64,000 nucleotides of DNA from Rhodoferax mekongensis (GCF_032191775.1 NZ_CP132507.1:2381001-2445000); one strand, 5' to 3'; shown: positions 8,505 through 24,629, counted from the stretch's first letter. Notes: generated by a model not told the origin, from the sequence alone. A program made the numbers and translations.

Positions 8505-10964
8505 ATGAACGCCCCAGTCGACGTCTCCTTCTTCGCGCGCGCCGCCAAGCCGATTTCCAGTTACCGCAAGTACTGGGCGTCCCGCTTTGGCACCGCCCCT
8601 TTCCTGCCCATGAGCCGCGCGGAAATGGACAAGCTGGGCTGGGACAGCTGCGACATCATCATCGTTACGGGCGATGCCTATGTGGACCACCCGAGTTTCG
8701 GTATGGCGGTCATTGGTCGCATGTTGGAGGCACAAGGCTTCCGCGTGGGCATCATCGCCCAGCCGGACTGGACCAGTGCTGAAGCATTCAAGGCGCTGGG
8801 CAAACCCAACCTGTTCTGGGGGGTGACCAGCGGCAACATGGATTCCATGATCAACCGCTACACCGCGGACCGCAAGATACGCAGTGATGATGCCTACACG
8901 CCGGGTGATGTGGGCGGCAAGCGCCCGGACCGGGCGGCCATTGTGTATAGCCAGCGCTGCCGCGAGGCCTTCAAAGACACGCCCATTGTGTTGGGTGGCA
9001 TCGAAGGCAGTCTGCGCCGCATCGCGCACTACGATTACTGGAGCGACAAGGTTCGCCGCAGCATCGTGGTGGATGCCAAGTGCGATTTGCTGCTTTATGG
9101 AAATGCCGAGCGCGCGATTGTGGAAATTGCCCACCGCTTGGCTGCGAAGGAGCCGGTCGAGAACATCACAGACGTGCGGGGCACCGCTTTTGTGCGTCGA
9201 CCTGAGGACGAAACGGGCAAGGGTTGGTTCGAAATCACCTCCACCACGGTGGATGAGCCGGGCCGGGTCGAAGCCCATGTGAACCCCTACATGACCACCA
9301 GCGAGCTAGCTGCCGAAAATGGCGCCACCTGCGCCAAGGAAGATGAAGCGAAAGCCACGGCAGCTGCCGCTGAGGCTGCGGGCGCTACAAATTCAGGAGC
9401 TGCTCGCGCAGATTCCATGGGCGCTAGTGCCCAAAAAGACTCCAAAGCGGACGTCAATGCAGTCATTGCGCCTCTGACCTTTTTCGCGAACCCCGCGCTG
9501 TCCGGTAAAGCGAAGCTCAAGGTGCCGCCGCGTGAAAAGTCGGTGATCCGACTGCCCAGCTATGAGCAGGTCAAGAGCGATCCCATTCTGTACGCACATG
9601 CCAACCGGGTGCTGCACTTGGAGACCAACCCCGGTAACGCCCGCGCGCTGGTGCAGGCGCACGGCGAGGGCGCGACCGCCCGCGATGTATGGATCAACCC
9701 GCCGCCCATTCCGCTGACCACGGCGGAAATGGACTTTGTGTTTGATCTGCCTTACGCCCGCAGCCCCCACCCGACCTACGCCGATGAAAACGGGAGCCAT
9801 GATGGCGCCACCAAAATCCCGGCGTGGGAGATGATCCGCTTCAGCGTGAACATCATGCGTGGCTGCTTCGGCGGCTGCACCTTCTGCTCCATCACCGAGC
9901 ATGAAGGCCGCATCATCCAGAGCCGTTCGGAAGAGTCCATCATCAAAGAGGTGGAAGATATCCGCGACAAGGTCAAAGGCTTCACCGGCACGATTTCTGA
10001 CCTCGGCGGCCCCACGGCCAATATGTACCGCCTGGGTTGCAAGAGCCCCGAGATTGAAGCAGCTTGCCGCAAGCCCAGCTGCGTGTACCCCGGCATCTGC
10101 CAGAACCTGACGACCAACCACGATCCGCTGATCAAGATCTACCGCCGCGCCCGTGCCCTCAAGGGCATCAAGAAGATCCTGATCGGTTCCGGCCTGCGTT
10201 ACGACCTCGCGGTGAAGAGCCCGGAGTACGTGAAAGAACTGGTGCAGCACCACGTGGGCGGCTATCTGAAGATTGCGCCGGAGCACACCGAACTGGGTCC
10301 GCTCACCAAGATGATGAAGCCCGGCATCGGCAGCTACGACAAGTTCAAGCAGCTGTTCGAAAAGTTCAGCGCCGAAGCAGGCAAAAAGCAGTACCTGATT
10401 CCATATTTCATCGCAGCCCATCCTGGCACCAGCGATGAGGACATGATGAATCTGGCCATCTGGCTCAAGAAAAACGGCTTCCGCGCAGACCAGGTGCAAA
10501 CCTTTTACCCCAGCCCCATGGCCACCGCTACGGCCATGTACCACTCCGGTCGTAACACCCTGAAGCGGGTGCACCGCACCGCCCAGAGTGAAGAGGAAAC
10601 GGTGGACATCGTGCGGGGTGAAAAGCGTCGCCGCTTGCACAAGGCGTTTTTGCGCTACCACGACGCCAACAACTGGCCACTCTTGCGCGAGGCGCTCAAG
10701 GCGATGGGCCGCGCTGACCTGATCGGCAATGGCAAGCACCACCTGATTCCGACCTTCCAGCCCCTGGTGGACGGTGGATATCAGAGCGCCCGCAAAAAGA
10801 ACTCGACGGTGGCTCCGGTGAAGTCTGCCGCCGCTCGGGTGCAGCCACTCGGAAAAGCCGCAGCGCCGGTCAAGGGTCGCATCCTGACCCAGCACACCGG
10901 TTTGCCGCCCCGTGACACCGGAGCGCCCAAACCCTCATTCAAGGCGGTTCGTAAGCCGCGCTGA
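8505..10964 (+). CDS. ygiQ: YgiQ-family radical SAM protein
   Basis: An 819-residue radical SAM enzyme of the YgiQ (DUF3362) family. An N-terminal cobalamin-like/UPF0313 domain (about 15-230, with the [21 protein letters not shown] start) precedes the SAM core. The [4Fe-4S] motif is C454-x3-C458-x2-C461 in [10 protein letters not shown]. The family's reaction is not established. It is longer than usual because residues about 270-320 form an Ala-rich insert that contains an in-frame copy of the 54-bp repeat (residues about 294-311). Monocistronic, converging on yiaA with a 9-base gap. Confidence 0.93.
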   Translation: MNAPVDVSFFARAAKPISSYRKYWASRFGTAPFLPMSRAEMDKLGWDSCDIIIVTGDAYVDHPSFGMAVIGRMLEAQGFRVGIIAQPDWTSAEAFKALGKPNLFWGVTSGNMDSMINRYTADRKIRSDDAYTPGDVGGKRPDRAAIVYSQRCREAFKDTPIVLGGIEGSLRRIAHYDYWSDKVRRSIVVDAKCDLLLYGNAERAIVEIAHRLAAKEPVENITDVRGTAFVRRPEDETGKGWFEITSTTVDEPGRVEAHVNPYMTTSELAAENGATCAKEDEAKATAAAAEAAGATNSGAARADSMGASAQKDSKADVNAVIAPLTFFANPALSGKAKLKVPPREKSVIRLPSYEQVKSDPILYAHANRVLHLETNPGNARALVQAHGEGATARDVWINPPPIPLTTAEMDFVFDLPYARSPHPTYADENGSHDGATKIPAWEMIRFSVNIMRGCFGGCTFCSITEHEGRIIQSRSEESIIKEVEDIRDKVKGFTGTISDLGGPTANMYRLGCKSPEIEAACRKPSCVYPGICQNLTTNHDPLIKIYRRARALKGIKKILIGSGLRYDLAVKSPEYVKELVQHHVGGYLKIAPEHTELGPLTKMMKPGIGSYDKFKQLFEKFSAEAGKKQYLIPYFIAAHPGTSDEDMMNLAIWLKKNGFRADQVQTFYPSPMATATAMYHSGRNTLKRVHRTAQSEEETVDIVRGEKRRRLHKAFLRYHDANNWPLLREALKAMGRADLIGNGKHHLIPTFQPLVDGGYQSARKKNSTVAPVKSAAARVQPLGKAAAPVKGRILTQHTGLPPRDTGAPKPSFKAVRKPR
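9384..9437 (+). repeat. 54-bp dispersed repeat inside ygiQ
   Basis: A full-length copy beginning GCTACAAATTCAGGAGCTGC and containing CGCGCAGATTCC and GGGCGCTAG. It is in frame and translated as roughly [18 protein letters not shown] within the variable linker of YgiQ. The closest relative here is the cysN copy at 53475-53528. Confidence 0.85.
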
Positions 10965-10973
10965 TTTCGCTAG

Positions 10974-11408
10974 TTACTGCAGGGTGTCGCCGTCGTCGCC
11001 GGCGGCGATGGCCTTTTTGTCTCGCACATTCTTTTGCACGGTAACGGCGCTGTACAAGGCGAGCACGAAGGACATGGCGTAGTAGCCCTTCTCGGATAGC
11101 AGCAGGGTTGCATTCCACAAACCGGTGCCCAACAAGAGCAACGACAGACCTACCGCCAGATAGCAGATGCCATAGTAGGCGCCGGAGACCGGAATTCCTT
11201 CCAGCTTGTCGCGTACACATTTTTGCAGCGACACGGCGGCGAACAAGCCAAAGGCCAGCAAGGTGAAGTAGTAGCCTTTTTCGTTCAGCTGCATTTCAGC
11301 ATTCCACAGGCCGAGCAGAAAACCACCGGCGCCCAAGCCCAGGCACGCGAAAGTGGCGCCCACATAGGCGCCGGAAGAAGACTGTGGAAACTGGATAGAT
11401 GTTTTCAT
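10974..11408 (-). CDS. yiaA: YiaA/YiaB-family inner-membrane protein
   Basis: A 144-residue protein with four membrane helices arranged as two similar halves. Each half carries the family signature: [17 protein letters not shown] with VRDKLEGIP, and [16 protein letters not shown] with VQKNVRDK. This is a close match to E. coli YiaA as I remember it. Function is unknown. Standalone gene, transcribed toward ygiQ. Confidence 0.92.
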   Translation of the reverse strand: MKTSIQFPQSSSGAYVGATFACLGLGAGGFLLGLWNAEMQLNEKGYYFTLLAFGLFAAVSLQKCVRDKLEGIPVSGAYYGICYLAVGLSLLLLGTGLWNATLLLSEKGYYAMSFVLALYSAVTVQKNVRDKKAIAAGDDGDTLQ

Positions 11409-11526
11409 GGGTAGATGTGTGACGAAATAAAAGGATTGGCTTCGACGAACCGGAGTGCGGCTGCCCGATGGCGCTAAGCTATTGTTTTTGGTTGCACGTG
11501 CAGTGCCGGCGCCATTCTCTCAATAA

Positions 11527-12183
11527 ATGTCGGACTTTTTCCAAAAAATGATCAGGGTAATCACGATAGCGTTGCTGTTGCCCGCCTTTGCCTGGGCCCA
11601 GGCGCCCATTCAGTTCAGTAACAGTCCGAAGGCCATCCAGCAATACGAATCGAGCACGCTTGAAAGCCTGGTCGAGCGCTGTCCTGTCGTGAAAGCGGAG
11701 AGTTACAAGGCCCCTGATGAGGTGCGCTCCCTGCGAAACGGATTCGTAGATGTGGTCACGCAAAATCCGCAAACCGGTCTGTATTCAGTTTTCGTTTTTG
11801 ATCGGGACAAGCGCAGCTTCATTCTGGTGGATGGGCAGGCGCTCTCCCGCGACAAGAAACTTTCTCTCAGGTTAGTGCTACCCAGGGATTACGGCCGTTG
11901 CCGCTTGGTCCGTACGCTGCAGGGTCCTGAGATGCTGGAGGTCGTGCACACAGAGCGCAACTACGTGTCTGAGGTGCAGCGCATGCAAAAGCTCAGCAAA
12001 GAGCTGTTGGAATTGAGCGCGGCAGCGGTGCCACAACCCGCAGCATGTGTCGCTCCAGCCGGGATGCAGGATTTTCAATTTTGGGATGGCGGTACCCGCG
12101 TCAGTCTGAATATGTGCCATGAAGCCACAGCAGCCATGGTTGAGCGCTTGCGCAAAACGGTTCGCAAAGCCCATGAACGCTAG
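11527..12183 (+). CDS. Exported protein of unknown function
   Basis: A 218-residue protein with a signal peptide (MIRVITIALLLPAFAWAQA; the preceding ATG at 11527 gives seven extra residues, and the ATG at 11548 is an alternative start). I recognise no domain. Visible features are four Cys residues after the signal (near 52, 121, 173, 198), which could form disulfides in the periplasm, and a helical C-terminus. It overlaps the TraB/GumN gene by 11 bases, so the two are probably cotranscribed. Confidence 0.75.
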   Translation: MSDFFQKMIRVITIALLLPAFAWAQAPIQFSNSPKAIQQYESSTLESLVERCPVVKAESYKAPDEVRSLRNGFVDVVTQNPQTGLYSVFVFDRDKRSFILVDGQALSRDKKLSLRLVLPRDYGRCRLVRTLQGPEMLEVVHTERNYVSEVQRMQKLSKELLELSAAAVPQPAACVAPAGMQDFQFWDGGTRVSLNMCHEATAAMVERLRKTVRKAHER

Positions 12184-13135
12184 AACCTTTTGGCAATCAT
12201 TCAAGCATCGAGTTCTTGGTGCCTGTCTGCTGGGTTTATCGGCGTGGACTGCGGCCGCTGAAAACGAGTGCCCGCCCGAGCCCAAGCCTTTGTCTCCCGA
12301 AATGTTTTCTGTGGCCCAGCGGCAGGCCCGCGACCGGGGTTTTCTATGGCGAGTGAGCAAGGACGGGCACAGCTCCTATCTTTATGGCACTTTGCATGTG
12401 GGCCGTGAGGCATGGCTGGCCGCTGGGCCTGCATTGGAGCAGGCGCTGAGAAGCACCAACACATTGGCCCTGGAGTTGGACCCGCTGGATCCTGATGTGG
12501 CTGTGCAAATGGGGCAAGCTCTGGCCAAGACGCCCAAACGCAAATTGGAGGAGGGTGCGCGGGCACGACTGGGGCGCCAGTTGCAGGTGCAGTGCATGCC
12601 GGTCGAGTCCGCTGACCAAGTTCCTGCGGAATTGTTGCTGGCGGGTTTGTCCCTGAACCTCGCGCGCCGGGATGGGTTGGATGGTCAATTCGGTTCAGAA
12701 ATGTTTCTGGCCATGATGGCGCGCGCGCGCGGTATGAAAATCGTTTCGCTGGAAACCGTGGAGTTACAGCTTCGGGCGCTTTTGGCCGCAGATGATGCAG
12801 AGGCAGGTCAGATCCTCATCGATGGGCTTAATGAGCTGGAATCCGGTCATGCCAGAGAGAGCTTGCTGGATTTGGTGAGCATGTGGGAGAGCGGCGATGT
12901 CCGCCGCTTGGATACCTACGAGCACTGGTGCGAGTGCGTGGTAACTCCCATGGAAAAGTTACAAATGCAGCGTTTGTTGGACGAGCGAAACCCGGCCATG
13001 GCGCGCCAAATTGATGCAATGCACCGAAGTGGTTCGCGAGTTTTGGCCGCGGTTGGGAGTCTCCACATGTCCGGTCCACGGGGCTTGCCGGCCGTGTTAG
13101 CCCGAATGGGCTATGCCATTGAGCGTTTACCCTGA
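12173..13135 (+). CDS. TraB/GumN-family protein
   Basis: A 320-residue exported protein of the TraB/GumN (Tiki-like) superfamily, members of which are proposed metalloproteases. The signal peptide is NARTFWQSFKHRVLGACLL followed by AWTAAA. Core motifs are visible: SSYLYGTLHVG near the N-terminus (first GxxH), SLETVE in the middle, and a C-terminal AVGSLHMSG (second GxxH) with RNPAM before it. Start ATG 12173 was chosen because it opens the signal peptide and overlaps the preceding gene. The target is unknown. Confidence 0.88.
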   Translation: MNARTFWQSFKHRVLGACLLGLSAWTAAAENECPPEPKPLSPEMFSVAQRQARDRGFLWRVSKDGHSSYLYGTLHVGREAWLAAGPALEQALRSTNTLALELDPLDPDVAVQMGQALAKTPKRKLEEGARARLGRQLQVQCMPVESADQVPAELLLAGLSLNLARRDGLDGQFGSEMFLAMMARARGMKIVSLETVELQLRALLAADDAEAGQILIDGLNELESGHARESLLDLVSMWESGDVRRLDTYEHWCECVVTPMEKLQMQRLLDERNPAMARQIDAMHRSGSRVLAAVGSLHMSGPRGLPAVLARMGYAIERLP

Positions 13136-13190
13136 TGCGCAAGGCACACCGCACCCTCACGAGGCATCACTATGTTGGTAACTTTTTGTC

Positions 13191-13201
13191 GTAACGGTTA
13201 C
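13191..13201. promoter_or_regulatory. Palindrome upstream of glgB, possible operator
   Basis: GTAAC-G-GTTAC is a perfect inverted repeat 80 bases before the glgB start, in an otherwise AT-rich leader. It could bind a dimeric regulator controlling the glycogen operon, but no matching regulator gene is in the window. Confidence 0.3.
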
Positions 13202-13280
13202 AAAATTTTGATTTTCACGAATCACCTGAAGCGGAGCGTTCTTTTTTGCAGACTTATGGAATAAGCTGTGATTTAAACCA

Positions 13281-15508
13281 ATGACAAACCTGTTGCCCAT
13301 GAGCACGGGTGAATGTGAGAGACATATGCTGACAGACCACGACCTGGGTGCCTTGATGCGGGCCCAACATGCAGACCCTTTCAGCATTCTCGGGCCCCAT
13401 ACGGAAGCGGGCGGTGTGCGTATAACGGCGCTGTTTGCTGCGGCACACAAGGTGCTCGCTGTGGATCGCAAATCCGGCGAAGTGCTTGGTGAATTGGCAC
13501 GGCATGAGGGCACGGATGTTTTCTCATTGGTGCTGGCTGACACAGCATCTTTTCCTGATTACAGGTTAGAAGTTCATTGGCAGGACCTGCAAGCAGGAGT
13601 CTCCACCCTCGAGGATCCTTATCGCTTTCCGTTCGTGCTCCAGGAGATGGATATATGGCTGCTGGCTGAAGGCACCCATTTGCGCCCCTATGAGTGCCTT
13701 GGCGCTCATCCCACCCAAATGTGCGGAATCGACGGCACCAGCTTTGCCGTGTGGGCCCCGAACGCCAAACGTGTGTCGGTGGTGGGTTCCTTCAATGGGT
13801 GGGATGGGCGCAGGCACCCGATGCGGCTGCGACGGGAGTGCGGTGTTTGGGAGATATTCATTCCGCATGTGAGCAAGGGTGATCTCTACAAGTTCGAGAT
13901 ATGGAACGCCCGCGATGCCATCACGACCAAGGCGGACCCTTTTGCGTTCTCAGCGCAGCTTCGGCCTGATACTGCCAGCGTGGTTTGCGGTTTGTTGCCC
14001 CGCCTGCCCATGGGCAGTGACCGCGTCCGCGCGAATGGCCTGCAACAGCCACTCAGCATTTATGAAGTGCACTTGGGCTCTTGGCGCAAGGCCGATGGAT
14101 GGCGCTGGCTGAATTACCGCGAATTAGCAGATACCTTGGTGCCCTACGCACGTGAGATGGGTTTCACGCACTTGGAGCTCTTGCCGGTGAGTGAGCACCC
14201 CTTTGACGGATCGTGGGGCTACCAGCCCTTGGGGCTTTTTGCGCCCACTTCGCGTTTTGGGACGCCCGAGGATTTCAAGTATTTTGTGGATGCTGCCCAC
14301 GCTGCAGGGCTGGGTGTGATTTTGGATTGGGTACCTGCCCATTTTCCGAGTGATGCACATGGCTTGGCAGAATTTGATGGCACCCACCTCTATGAATACG
14401 CAGATCCAAAAGAAGGCTTCCATCAGGATTGGAACACCCTGATTTACAACTTCGGTCGCACCGAAGTGCGCAACTTTCTGGTGAGTAATGCGCTGTATTG
14501 GCTGGAACGTTTCGGGGTGGATGGTCTGCGGGTGGATGCAGTGGCTTCCATGTTGTACCGGGACTACAGCCGTGCGGCGGGGCAGTGGATTCCCAATAAA
14601 CACGGTGGCCGAGAGAACCTGGAGGCCATCGAATTTTTGCGCCGCATGAACCATGTGGTGGGTACCGAGCGTCCTGGAGCGATCACACTCGCAGAAGAAT
14701 CCACAGCGTTCCCCGGTGTGAGCCGTCCGCCGTCTCCGGACTTGCAGAGCGGTGGCCTGGGCTTTCATTACAAATGGAACATGGGCTGGATGCATGACAC
14801 CTTGCAGTACGCCTCCATGGACGGGGTACACCGCAAGTACCACCAGAACCAACTCACCTTCGGGTTGATGTACGCGTTTACCGAGAACTTCGTGCTTCCC
14901 CTGTCACACGACGAAGTGGTGCATGGCAAGGCGTCCTTGCTTGGCAAGATGTCGGGGGACGAATGGCAAAAGTTTGCGAATTTGCGTGCGCTGTACGGTT
15001 TCATGTGGGCCTACCCGGGCAAGAAATTGCTGTTTATGGGATGCGAGTTGGCCCAACCCACTGAGTGGGCCGACGGCGCACAGCTGCCTTGGCATCTGGA
15101 GCAACAAGCGCCGCATCAGGGGGTGCAGCGTTTGGTGCGTGATCTGAACCGCGTGTACCGCGCGTTCCCTGCGTTGCATGAGCAGGATGTGCAGCCAGAG
15201 GGCTTTGAGTGGATTGCCCATGACGATTCCGCACAGTCCGTGATCGCCTTTCAACGGCGGGCCAAAGACGGTCGGGTCGTGGTGGTGGTTTGTAACTTCA
15301 CACCCGTGCCTCGACCCGGGTACCGCATCGGTGTTCCGGTGGCAGGGGCCTGGCGCGAAATCATCAACACCGACAACGGTGTGTATGGCGGCAGCAGCCT
15401 GAGTTCGGGCGCGCGAAGCACTGAGCCGGTCGCAGCGCATCACTTGGGTCAGTCGCTGGTCATTACTTTGCCGCCGCTGGCATGCCTTGTGCTCATTCCC
15501 GGAGAAGA

Positions 15509-15512
<4 letters not shown>
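13281..15512 (+). CDS. glgB: 1,4-alpha-glucan branching enzyme
   Basis: A 743-residue GH13 branching enzyme that makes alpha-1,6 branches in glycogen. An N-terminal carbohydrate-binding region (about 15-115) and CBM48 (about 135-240, [23 protein letters not shown]) precede the barrel. Catalytic motifs: nucleophile Asp in [20 protein letters not shown], acid/base Glu in AEESTAFP, and Asp in [12 protein letters not shown]. Full length for the family. First gene of a six-gene glycogen operon; its stop overlaps the glgX start (ATGA). Confidence 0.97.
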
Positions 15513-19271
<3,759 letters not shown>

Positions 19272-19331
19272 GCCGCAGAAGCGCAGGCCTCACTTTCATC
19301 ACATCAAAACCAAGCGACAGGAGACAAAATC

Positions 19332-20636
19332 ATGAGTACTACAGACAACGCCCGCAACCTCGCGCTCCAAGAGCGCCACATGCAGCCCCATATGCTGGTG
19401 CGCCGCACCATCGCCCTGGTGTTGGCGGGTGGCCGTGGCTCCCGCCTCAAGCAGCTGACCGACCGGCGCGCCAAGCCTGCGGTGTACTTCGGTGGCAAGT
19501 TCCGTATCGTTGACTTTGCGCTTTCCAACTGCGTGAACTCCGGTATCCGCCGCATCGGCGTGATCACCCAGTACAAGTCGCACTCCCTGTTGCGCCACTT
19601 GCAGCGTGGCTGGAGCTTCTTGCGTGCTGAGCTGAACGAGATGGTCGACCTGTTGCCCGCCCAGCAGCGGGTGGACGAGGAGCACTGGTACCGCGGCACG
19701 GCCGATGCGATCTACCAGAACCTGGACATCATCCAAAGCAGCAAGCCTGAGTACGTGGTGGTGCTGGCCGGCGACCACATCTACAAGATGGATTACTCGC
19801 TGATGCTCAAAGACCACGTGGAGAGCGGCGCTGGCTGCACCGTGGGCTGCATTGAAGTACCACGCGAAGAGGCCACTGCCTTTGGTGTGATGGCCGTGGA
19901 CGGCAGCCGCAAGATCACCGAGTTTGTCGAGAAACCCGCCAATCCGCCCGCCATGCCGGGCAATGATGCTGTGTCTCTGGCCAGCATGGGCATTTACATC
20001 TTCGACTCCAAGTATCTGTACGATCTGCTGGAAGACGATTTAGCCAACCCTGAGTCCAGCCACGATTTCGGCAAAGACGTGATTCCCCGCGTGGTGCGCG
20101 AGGGCAGGGCGGTGGCCCATCCCTTCTCCATGTCCTGTGTGTCGTCCACCCCGGACGCCGTGCCTTACTGGCGCGATGTGGGTACCATCGACGCCTTTTG
20201 GGAAGCCAACCTCGACCTCGCCTCGGTCACCCCTGAGCTGGATATTTACGACACCAACTGGCCCATCTGGACCAGCCAGCGCCAGTTGCCACCTGCCAAG
20301 TTTGTGCAGGACGCGGACGGCAAGCACGGCCAGGCCATTAACACCATGGTGTCGGGCGGCTGCATTGTGTCGGGCTCCATCGTCAGCAACTCGGTGTTGT
20401 TCAGCAGCGTTCGCATCCATTCGTTCTGCGTGATTGACCAGGCCGTGCTGCTGCCCGAAGTCACCATCGGCCGTGGCTGTCGCCTGAGCCGTGTGGTCAT
20501 TGACCGGGGTGTGGAAGTGCCGGATGGCTTGGTGATTGGAGAAGACCCGGTGGCAGATGCGGCACGCTTTGAGCGCACCGACAACGGCGTGGTGCTGGTG
20601 ACCAAAGACATGCTCAAGAAGTTAAGCACCCCCTGA
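19332..20636 (+). CDS. glgC: Glucose-1-phosphate adenylyltransferase
   Basis: A 434-residue ADP-glucose pyrophosphorylase, the committed and usually allosteric step of glycogen synthesis. The nucleotidyltransferase motif [23 protein letters not shown] and the sugar-phosphate site VEKP (IVDFALSN before it) are clear. The C-terminal left-handed beta-helix region spans about 310-420. An AGGAGA ribosome site precedes ATG 19332. The stop codon TGA at 20634-20636 lies inside a short repeat (20627-20659). Confidence 0.97.
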   Translation: MSTTDNARNLALQERHMQPHMLVRRTIALVLAGGRGSRLKQLTDRRAKPAVYFGGKFRIVDFALSNCVNSGIRRIGVITQYKSHSLLRHLQRGWSFLRAELNEMVDLLPAQQRVDEEHWYRGTADAIYQNLDIIQSSKPEYVVVLAGDHIYKMDYSLMLKDHVESGAGCTVGCIEVPREEATAFGVMAVDGSRKITEFVEKPANPPAMPGNDAVSLASMGIYIFDSKYLYDLLEDDLANPESSHDFGKDVIPRVVREGRAVAHPFSMSCVSSTPDAVPYWRDVGTIDAFWEANLDLASVTPELDIYDTNWPIWTSQRQLPPAKFVQDADGKHGQAINTMVSGGCIVSGSIVSNSVLFSSVRIHSFCVIDQAVLLPEVTIGRGCRLSRVVIDRGVEVPDGLVIGEDPVADAARFERTDNGVVLVTKDMLKKLSTP

Positions 20637-20659
20637 GCCGCTGCGCGTCTCCCCCCTCT
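20627..20659 (+). repeat. CCCCCTGAGC-type short repeat, copy 1
   Basis: CACCCCCTGAGC followed by CGCTGCGCGTCT and CCCCCCTCT. The same layout recurs at 40778-40809 after a sugar-binding-protein gene. Here the TGA of the repeat is the glgC stop codon, so glgC ends within the element. Confidence 0.65.
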
Positions 20660-20674
20660 GTAAAGAAAGAACCT

Positions 20675-22144
20675 ATGCGCATCCTGCAAGTCAGTGCCGA
20701 AATATTCCCTCTGCTTAAAACCGGAGGGCTGGCTGATATTGCCGGTGCGCTGCCGGCGGCTTTGCATGAAGCCGGCTGCGATGTGCGGGTGCTGTTGCCT
20801 GGCTTTCCGGCCATCGTGGCGGGCTTGCGCAACCCCAGTCCGGTGGGCGCTTTTGTGATGCCGTGGGGCGAAATGGTGGAAGTCGTCTATGGCGACTTGC
20901 CGGCGCTCGCCCGCGGCGACATGCAGCAGGGCGCTTATGTGCTGTTAGCGCCTGGCCTTTACGAACGACCGGGCAATCCGTATGAAGATGCCAACAAGCA
21001 GCCCTATGGCGACAACCACCGCCGTTTCGCGGCACTTGGCCAAGCCGCAGCCCATCTGGCGCATGGCATGGACAGCTTGTGGCGCGCCCAACTGGTGCAC
21101 AGCCACGACTGGCACGCAGGTTTGGCCAGCGCTTACCTCAAGCTCTGGGCCGACCGCGGCGCCACGCGGGTACCCTCGGTATTTACCGTGCACAACCTGG
21201 CGTACCAAGGCATATTTGGCCCGCAATACTTCGGCGACTTGGGCCTGCCGGGCGAAGCTTTTCACGTGCAGGGCATGGAATTCCATGGCCAGCTCTCCTT
21301 CATGAAGGCAGGCTTGTTTTATGCCAGCCACATCACTACCGTGAGCCCCACCTATGCCCGCGAGATCCAGACGCCTGAGCAGGGCTGCGGGCTGGACGGT
21401 TTGCTGATGGCAAGGCGGGATGCCCTGAGCGGCATCCTGAATGCAGTGGATGACACGGTGTGGAACCCTGCCAGCGACGCCTTGCTGGAACAAAATTTTG
21501 ACGCCCGCCACATGGCAGGCAAAGCGATCAACAAGGCCATGCTGCAAGGCGCCATGGGCCTTGCCATTGAGCCGGATGCGCCGCTCTTCGCCGTGGTGAG
21601 CCGCCTCACTGAACAAAAAGGACTGCCGCTGGTGCTGGCCGGGCTGGACGAAATTGTGTCCCGAGGTGGCCAATTGCTGGTGCTGGGCAGCGGCGACACC
21701 TGGCTGGAACAGGCTTTCACCGAGCGCGCCAAAACCCATGCCGGCCGGGTGGCCGTGAAACTGGGCTACGACGAATCCTTTGCCCACCGGGTATTCGCAG
21801 GCAGTGACGTGACCCTGGTGCCCTCGCGCTTTGAGCCCTGTGGCCTGACCCAGATGTATGGCCTCAAATACGGCAGCCTGCCTTTGGTGCGCCGCGTAGG
21901 CGGCTTGGCAGACACGGTGGTGGACAGCGATCTCGAAACCCTGGAAGACCGCACTGCCACCGGCTTTGTATTTGATGCCTTTGACGAAACCGCCTACCGC
22001 AAAGCGGTGCGCCGCGCTTTTGCCCTTTACCACCGCAAGGCGGAATGGAACCGCGTACGCCAAACCGGCATGAAGCTTGCCTTCGACTGGGCTACTGCCG
22101 CCGGGCACTACACCCAGCTTTACCAAAGGTTGATTCAAGAATGA
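20675..22144 (+). CDS. glgA: Glycogen synthase
   Basis: A 489-residue GT5 enzyme that adds glucose from ADP-glucose to the growing alpha-1,4 chain. It opens with [21 protein letters not shown], whose KTGGL motif binds ADP-glucose. The C-terminal domain holds [18 protein letters not shown] and the [11 protein letters not shown] segment. Its stop overlaps the start of glgP (ATGA at 22141-22144), indicating coupled translation of synthase and phosphorylase. Confidence 0.97.
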   Translation: MRILQVSAEIFPLLKTGGLADIAGALPAALHEAGCDVRVLLPGFPAIVAGLRNPSPVGAFVMPWGEMVEVVYGDLPALARGDMQQGAYVLLAPGLYERPGNPYEDANKQPYGDNHRRFAALGQAAAHLAHGMDSLWRAQLVHSHDWHAGLASAYLKLWADRGATRVPSVFTVHNLAYQGIFGPQYFGDLGLPGEAFHVQGMEFHGQLSFMKAGLFYASHITTVSPTYAREIQTPEQGCGLDGLLMARRDALSGILNAVDDTVWNPASDALLEQNFDARHMAGKAINKAMLQGAMGLAIEPDAPLFAVVSRLTEQKGLPLVLAGLDEIVSRGGQLLVLGSGDTWLEQAFTERAKTHAGRVAVKLGYDESFAHRVFAGSDVTLVPSRFEPCGLTQMYGLKYGSLPLVRRVGGLADTVVDSDLETLEDRTATGFVFDAFDETAYRKAVRRAFALYHRKAEWNRVRQTGMKLAFDWATAAGHYTQLYQRLIQE

Positions 22145-24621
22145 CCCACACCTCTTCCCCTACTGCGAGTGCCCCTGTGACTTTTGAATTTGATGCGCCC
22201 GGGCGCGACCTCGAATCCCTGAAACGCTCCATCGCCAACAAACTGATGTTTGTGGTGGGCAAAGACCCGGAAGCCGCCCGCCCTGAGGACTGGCTGCACG
22301 CCGCCGCCTATGCCGTGCGCGACCAGCTTGTCGAGCGCTGGATGACCACCACCCGCGCCCAGTACGCCCAGGACGCCAAGCGCGTGTATTACCTCAGCAT
22401 GGAATTTTTGATCGGCCGCACCTTCAGCAACGCCATGCTGGCCGTGGGCCTGCGCGAGCGAGTCAAGCAAGCCTTGGCGGACTTCGGGGTGGATATCGAC
22501 GCGGTGACCGAGCTGGAGCCCGACGCTGCTTTGGGCAATGGTGGCTTGGGCCGCTTGGCCGCTTGCTTCCTGGACTCCATGGCCACGCTGAATATTCCCG
22601 GCTTTGGCTACGGCATCCGCTACGACTACGGCATGTTCAAGCAAACCATTGTGGACGGCCGCCAGGTGGAAGTGCCGGACTACTGGCTCACCCACGGCAA
22701 CCCCTGGGAGTTCCCTCGCCCGGAGGTGACATACCGCGTGCAGTTCGGCGGCCATGTGGTGAAAGAAGGTGACGCTTACAAGTGGGTGGACAGCCACGAT
22801 GTGCAAGCCATGGCCTATGACACCATCATCCCCGGCTACGCCACCAAGGCCACCAACACCTTGCGTCTGTGGTCCGCCAAGGCTACCCAAGAGATTGATT
22901 TGGGCGCCTTCAACCGCGGCAACTACATGGCCGCTGTGGAGACGAAGAACCACTCCGAGAACGTGTCCCGCGTGCTCTACCCGGACGACTCCACGCCCTC
23001 CGGCCGCGAGCTGCGCTTGCACCAGGAATACTTCTTCTGCAGCGCCAGCGTGCAAGACTTGCTGCGCCGCTACCTGCGCACCCATGACAACTTCGAGAGC
23101 TTGCCAGACAAAGTCAGCATCCACTTGAATGACACCCATCCGGTGCTGGCGATTCCTGAGTTGATGCGCCTGCTGCTCGACGAGCACCACCTGCCCTGGG
23201 CGGATGCCTGGCGCCTGTGCCAGGGTGTGTTCAGCTACACCAACCACACCCTCATGCACGAGGCACTGGAGACTTGGCCAGTCGAGATGATGGGCCGCAT
23301 CCTGCCGCGCCACCTGCAAATCATTTACGACATCAACGCCCAGTTTTTGCACCAGATATCGCTGCGCGGCGGCAGCCCCGAGCTGTTGCGCAAGGTCAGT
23401 TTGGTGGATGAAGCCGGCGAGCGCCGTGTGCGCATGGCCTACCTCGCGGTGGTGACCAGTCACTCGGTCAACGGCGTGTCGGCCTTGCACTCCGAGCTCA
23501 TGAAGGAAAGCATCTTCTTTGACTTTGCCAATCTTTGGCCTGAGCGCTTCAACAACAAAACCAACGGCATCACCCCGCGCCGCTGGCTGGCGCAGGCCAA
23601 CCCGGCCTTGTCGGCCGTGCTGGACAAGCAGGTCGGCACCGGTTGGCGCCGTGACCTGACCCAGCTCAGCGGCCTGAATGCGGTGCTGACCAGCCCCAAG
23701 GTGATCGAGGCCTTCCAGGGCGCCAAGCTGGTCAACAAGCAGCGCCTGGCTGCCTGGGTGCAGGCCAACATGGGCCTGACCATCCCGACCGATGCGCTCT
23801 ACGACGTGCAGGTCAAGCGCATTCACGAATACAAGCGCCAGCTACTCAATGTGCTGCACGTCATCACCCGCTACCTGCGCATCATCAACAACCCCGGCTC
23901 GGTGACGGTGCCCCGTGTCGTGGTGTTTGCCGGCAAGGCAGCCTCGGCCTACCATATGGCCAAGCAAATCATTCACCTGATCAACAGCGTTGCCAAGGTC
24001 GTCAACAACGACCCTCGTGTGGGCAATCTGCTCAAAGTCGTGTTCATCCCCAACTACAGCGTGAGCCTGGCCGAGCGCATCATCCCTGCGGCCGATTTGT
24101 CGGAGCAAATCTCCACCGCCGGCACCGAGGCGTCCGGCACGGGCAACATGAAGTTCGCCCTGAACGGTGCGCTCACCATTGGCACGCTGGATGGCGCCAA
24201 CGTTGAAATCCTGGAGAACGTGGGTGCCGACAACATCTTCATCTTCGGCCTGACCACGCCACAAGTGGCCGCCACCCGCGCCGCCGGCTACCAGCCACGC
24301 GCCATCGCCGAGGGCAACGCCGAGTTGACTGCGGTGCTGGAAGCCATCCGTGATGGCGTCTTCAGCCCGGACGAGCCCGGCCGCTTCCAGAGCATTTACG
24401 ACCTGCTGGTGAACTGGGGTGACCACTATCTGCTGCTTGCCGACTACGCCGCCTACATCGCCGCGCAAGAGCAGGTGGACGTGGCCTACCAGAGCAAAGA
24501 GGCTTGGTCTGTCATGGCCCTGCGCAACGTGGCCGCCATGGGGCCGTTCTCAGCGGACCGCACGATCGGCGAATACGCTGACAAGATCTGGAAGAGCAAA
24601 CCGCTGGAACTGGCTTCCTGA
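22141..24621 (+). CDS. glgP: Glycogen phosphorylase
   Basis: An 826-residue GT35 phosphorylase releasing glucose-1-phosphate from glycogen. The pyridoxal-phosphate lysine lies in [19 protein letters not shown] near residue 670. N-terminal [17 protein letters not shown] and [18 protein letters not shown] are typical. ATG 22141 was chosen because it overlaps the glgA stop; the frame runs further back into glgA but without family similarity. Last gene of the operon, followed by a strong hairpin at 24630-24660. Confidence 0.97.
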   Translation: MTHTSSPTASAPVTFEFDAPGRDLESLKRSIANKLMFVVGKDPEAARPEDWLHAAAYAVRDQLVERWMTTTRAQYAQDAKRVYYLSMEFLIGRTFSNAMLAVGLRERVKQALADFGVDIDAVTELEPDAALGNGGLGRLAACFLDSMATLNIPGFGYGIRYDYGMFKQTIVDGRQVEVPDYWLTHGNPWEFPRPEVTYRVQFGGHVVKEGDAYKWVDSHDVQAMAYDTIIPGYATKATNTLRLWSAKATQEIDLGAFNRGNYMAAVETKNHSENVSRVLYPDDSTPSGRELRLHQEYFFCSASVQDLLRRYLRTHDNFESLPDKVSIHLNDTHPVLAIPELMRLLLDEHHLPWADAWRLCQGVFSYTNHTLMHEALETWPVEMMGRILPRHLQIIYDINAQFLHQISLRGGSPELLRKVSLVDEAGERRVRMAYLAVVTSHSVNGVSALHSELMKESIFFDFANLWPERFNNKTNGITPRRWLAQANPALSAVLDKQVGTGWRRDLTQLSGLNAVLTSPKVIEAFQGAKLVNKQRLAAWVQANMGLTIPTDALYDVQVKRIHEYKRQLLNVLHVITRYLRIINNPGSVTVPRVVVFAGKAASAYHMAKQIIHLINSVAKVVNNDPRVGNLLKVVFIPNYSVSLAERIIPAADLSEQISTAGTEASGTGNMKFALNGALTIGTLDGANVEILENVGADNIFIFGLTTPQVAATRAAGYQPRAIAEGNAELTAVLEAIRDGVFSPDEPGRFQSIYDLLVNWGDHYLLLADYAAYIAAQEQVDVAYQSKEAWSVMALRNVAAMGPFSADRTIGEYADKIWKSKPLELAS

Positions 24622-24629
24622 TAGGTGTG

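Noticed and set aside
22135..23826. 563-codon open frame opposite glgP, and similar long antisense frames opposite glgX, pgm, glgA and the fucose binding protein
   Set aside because: All have the compositional look of reverse-strand shadows, lack ribosome sites and overlap well-supported genes.
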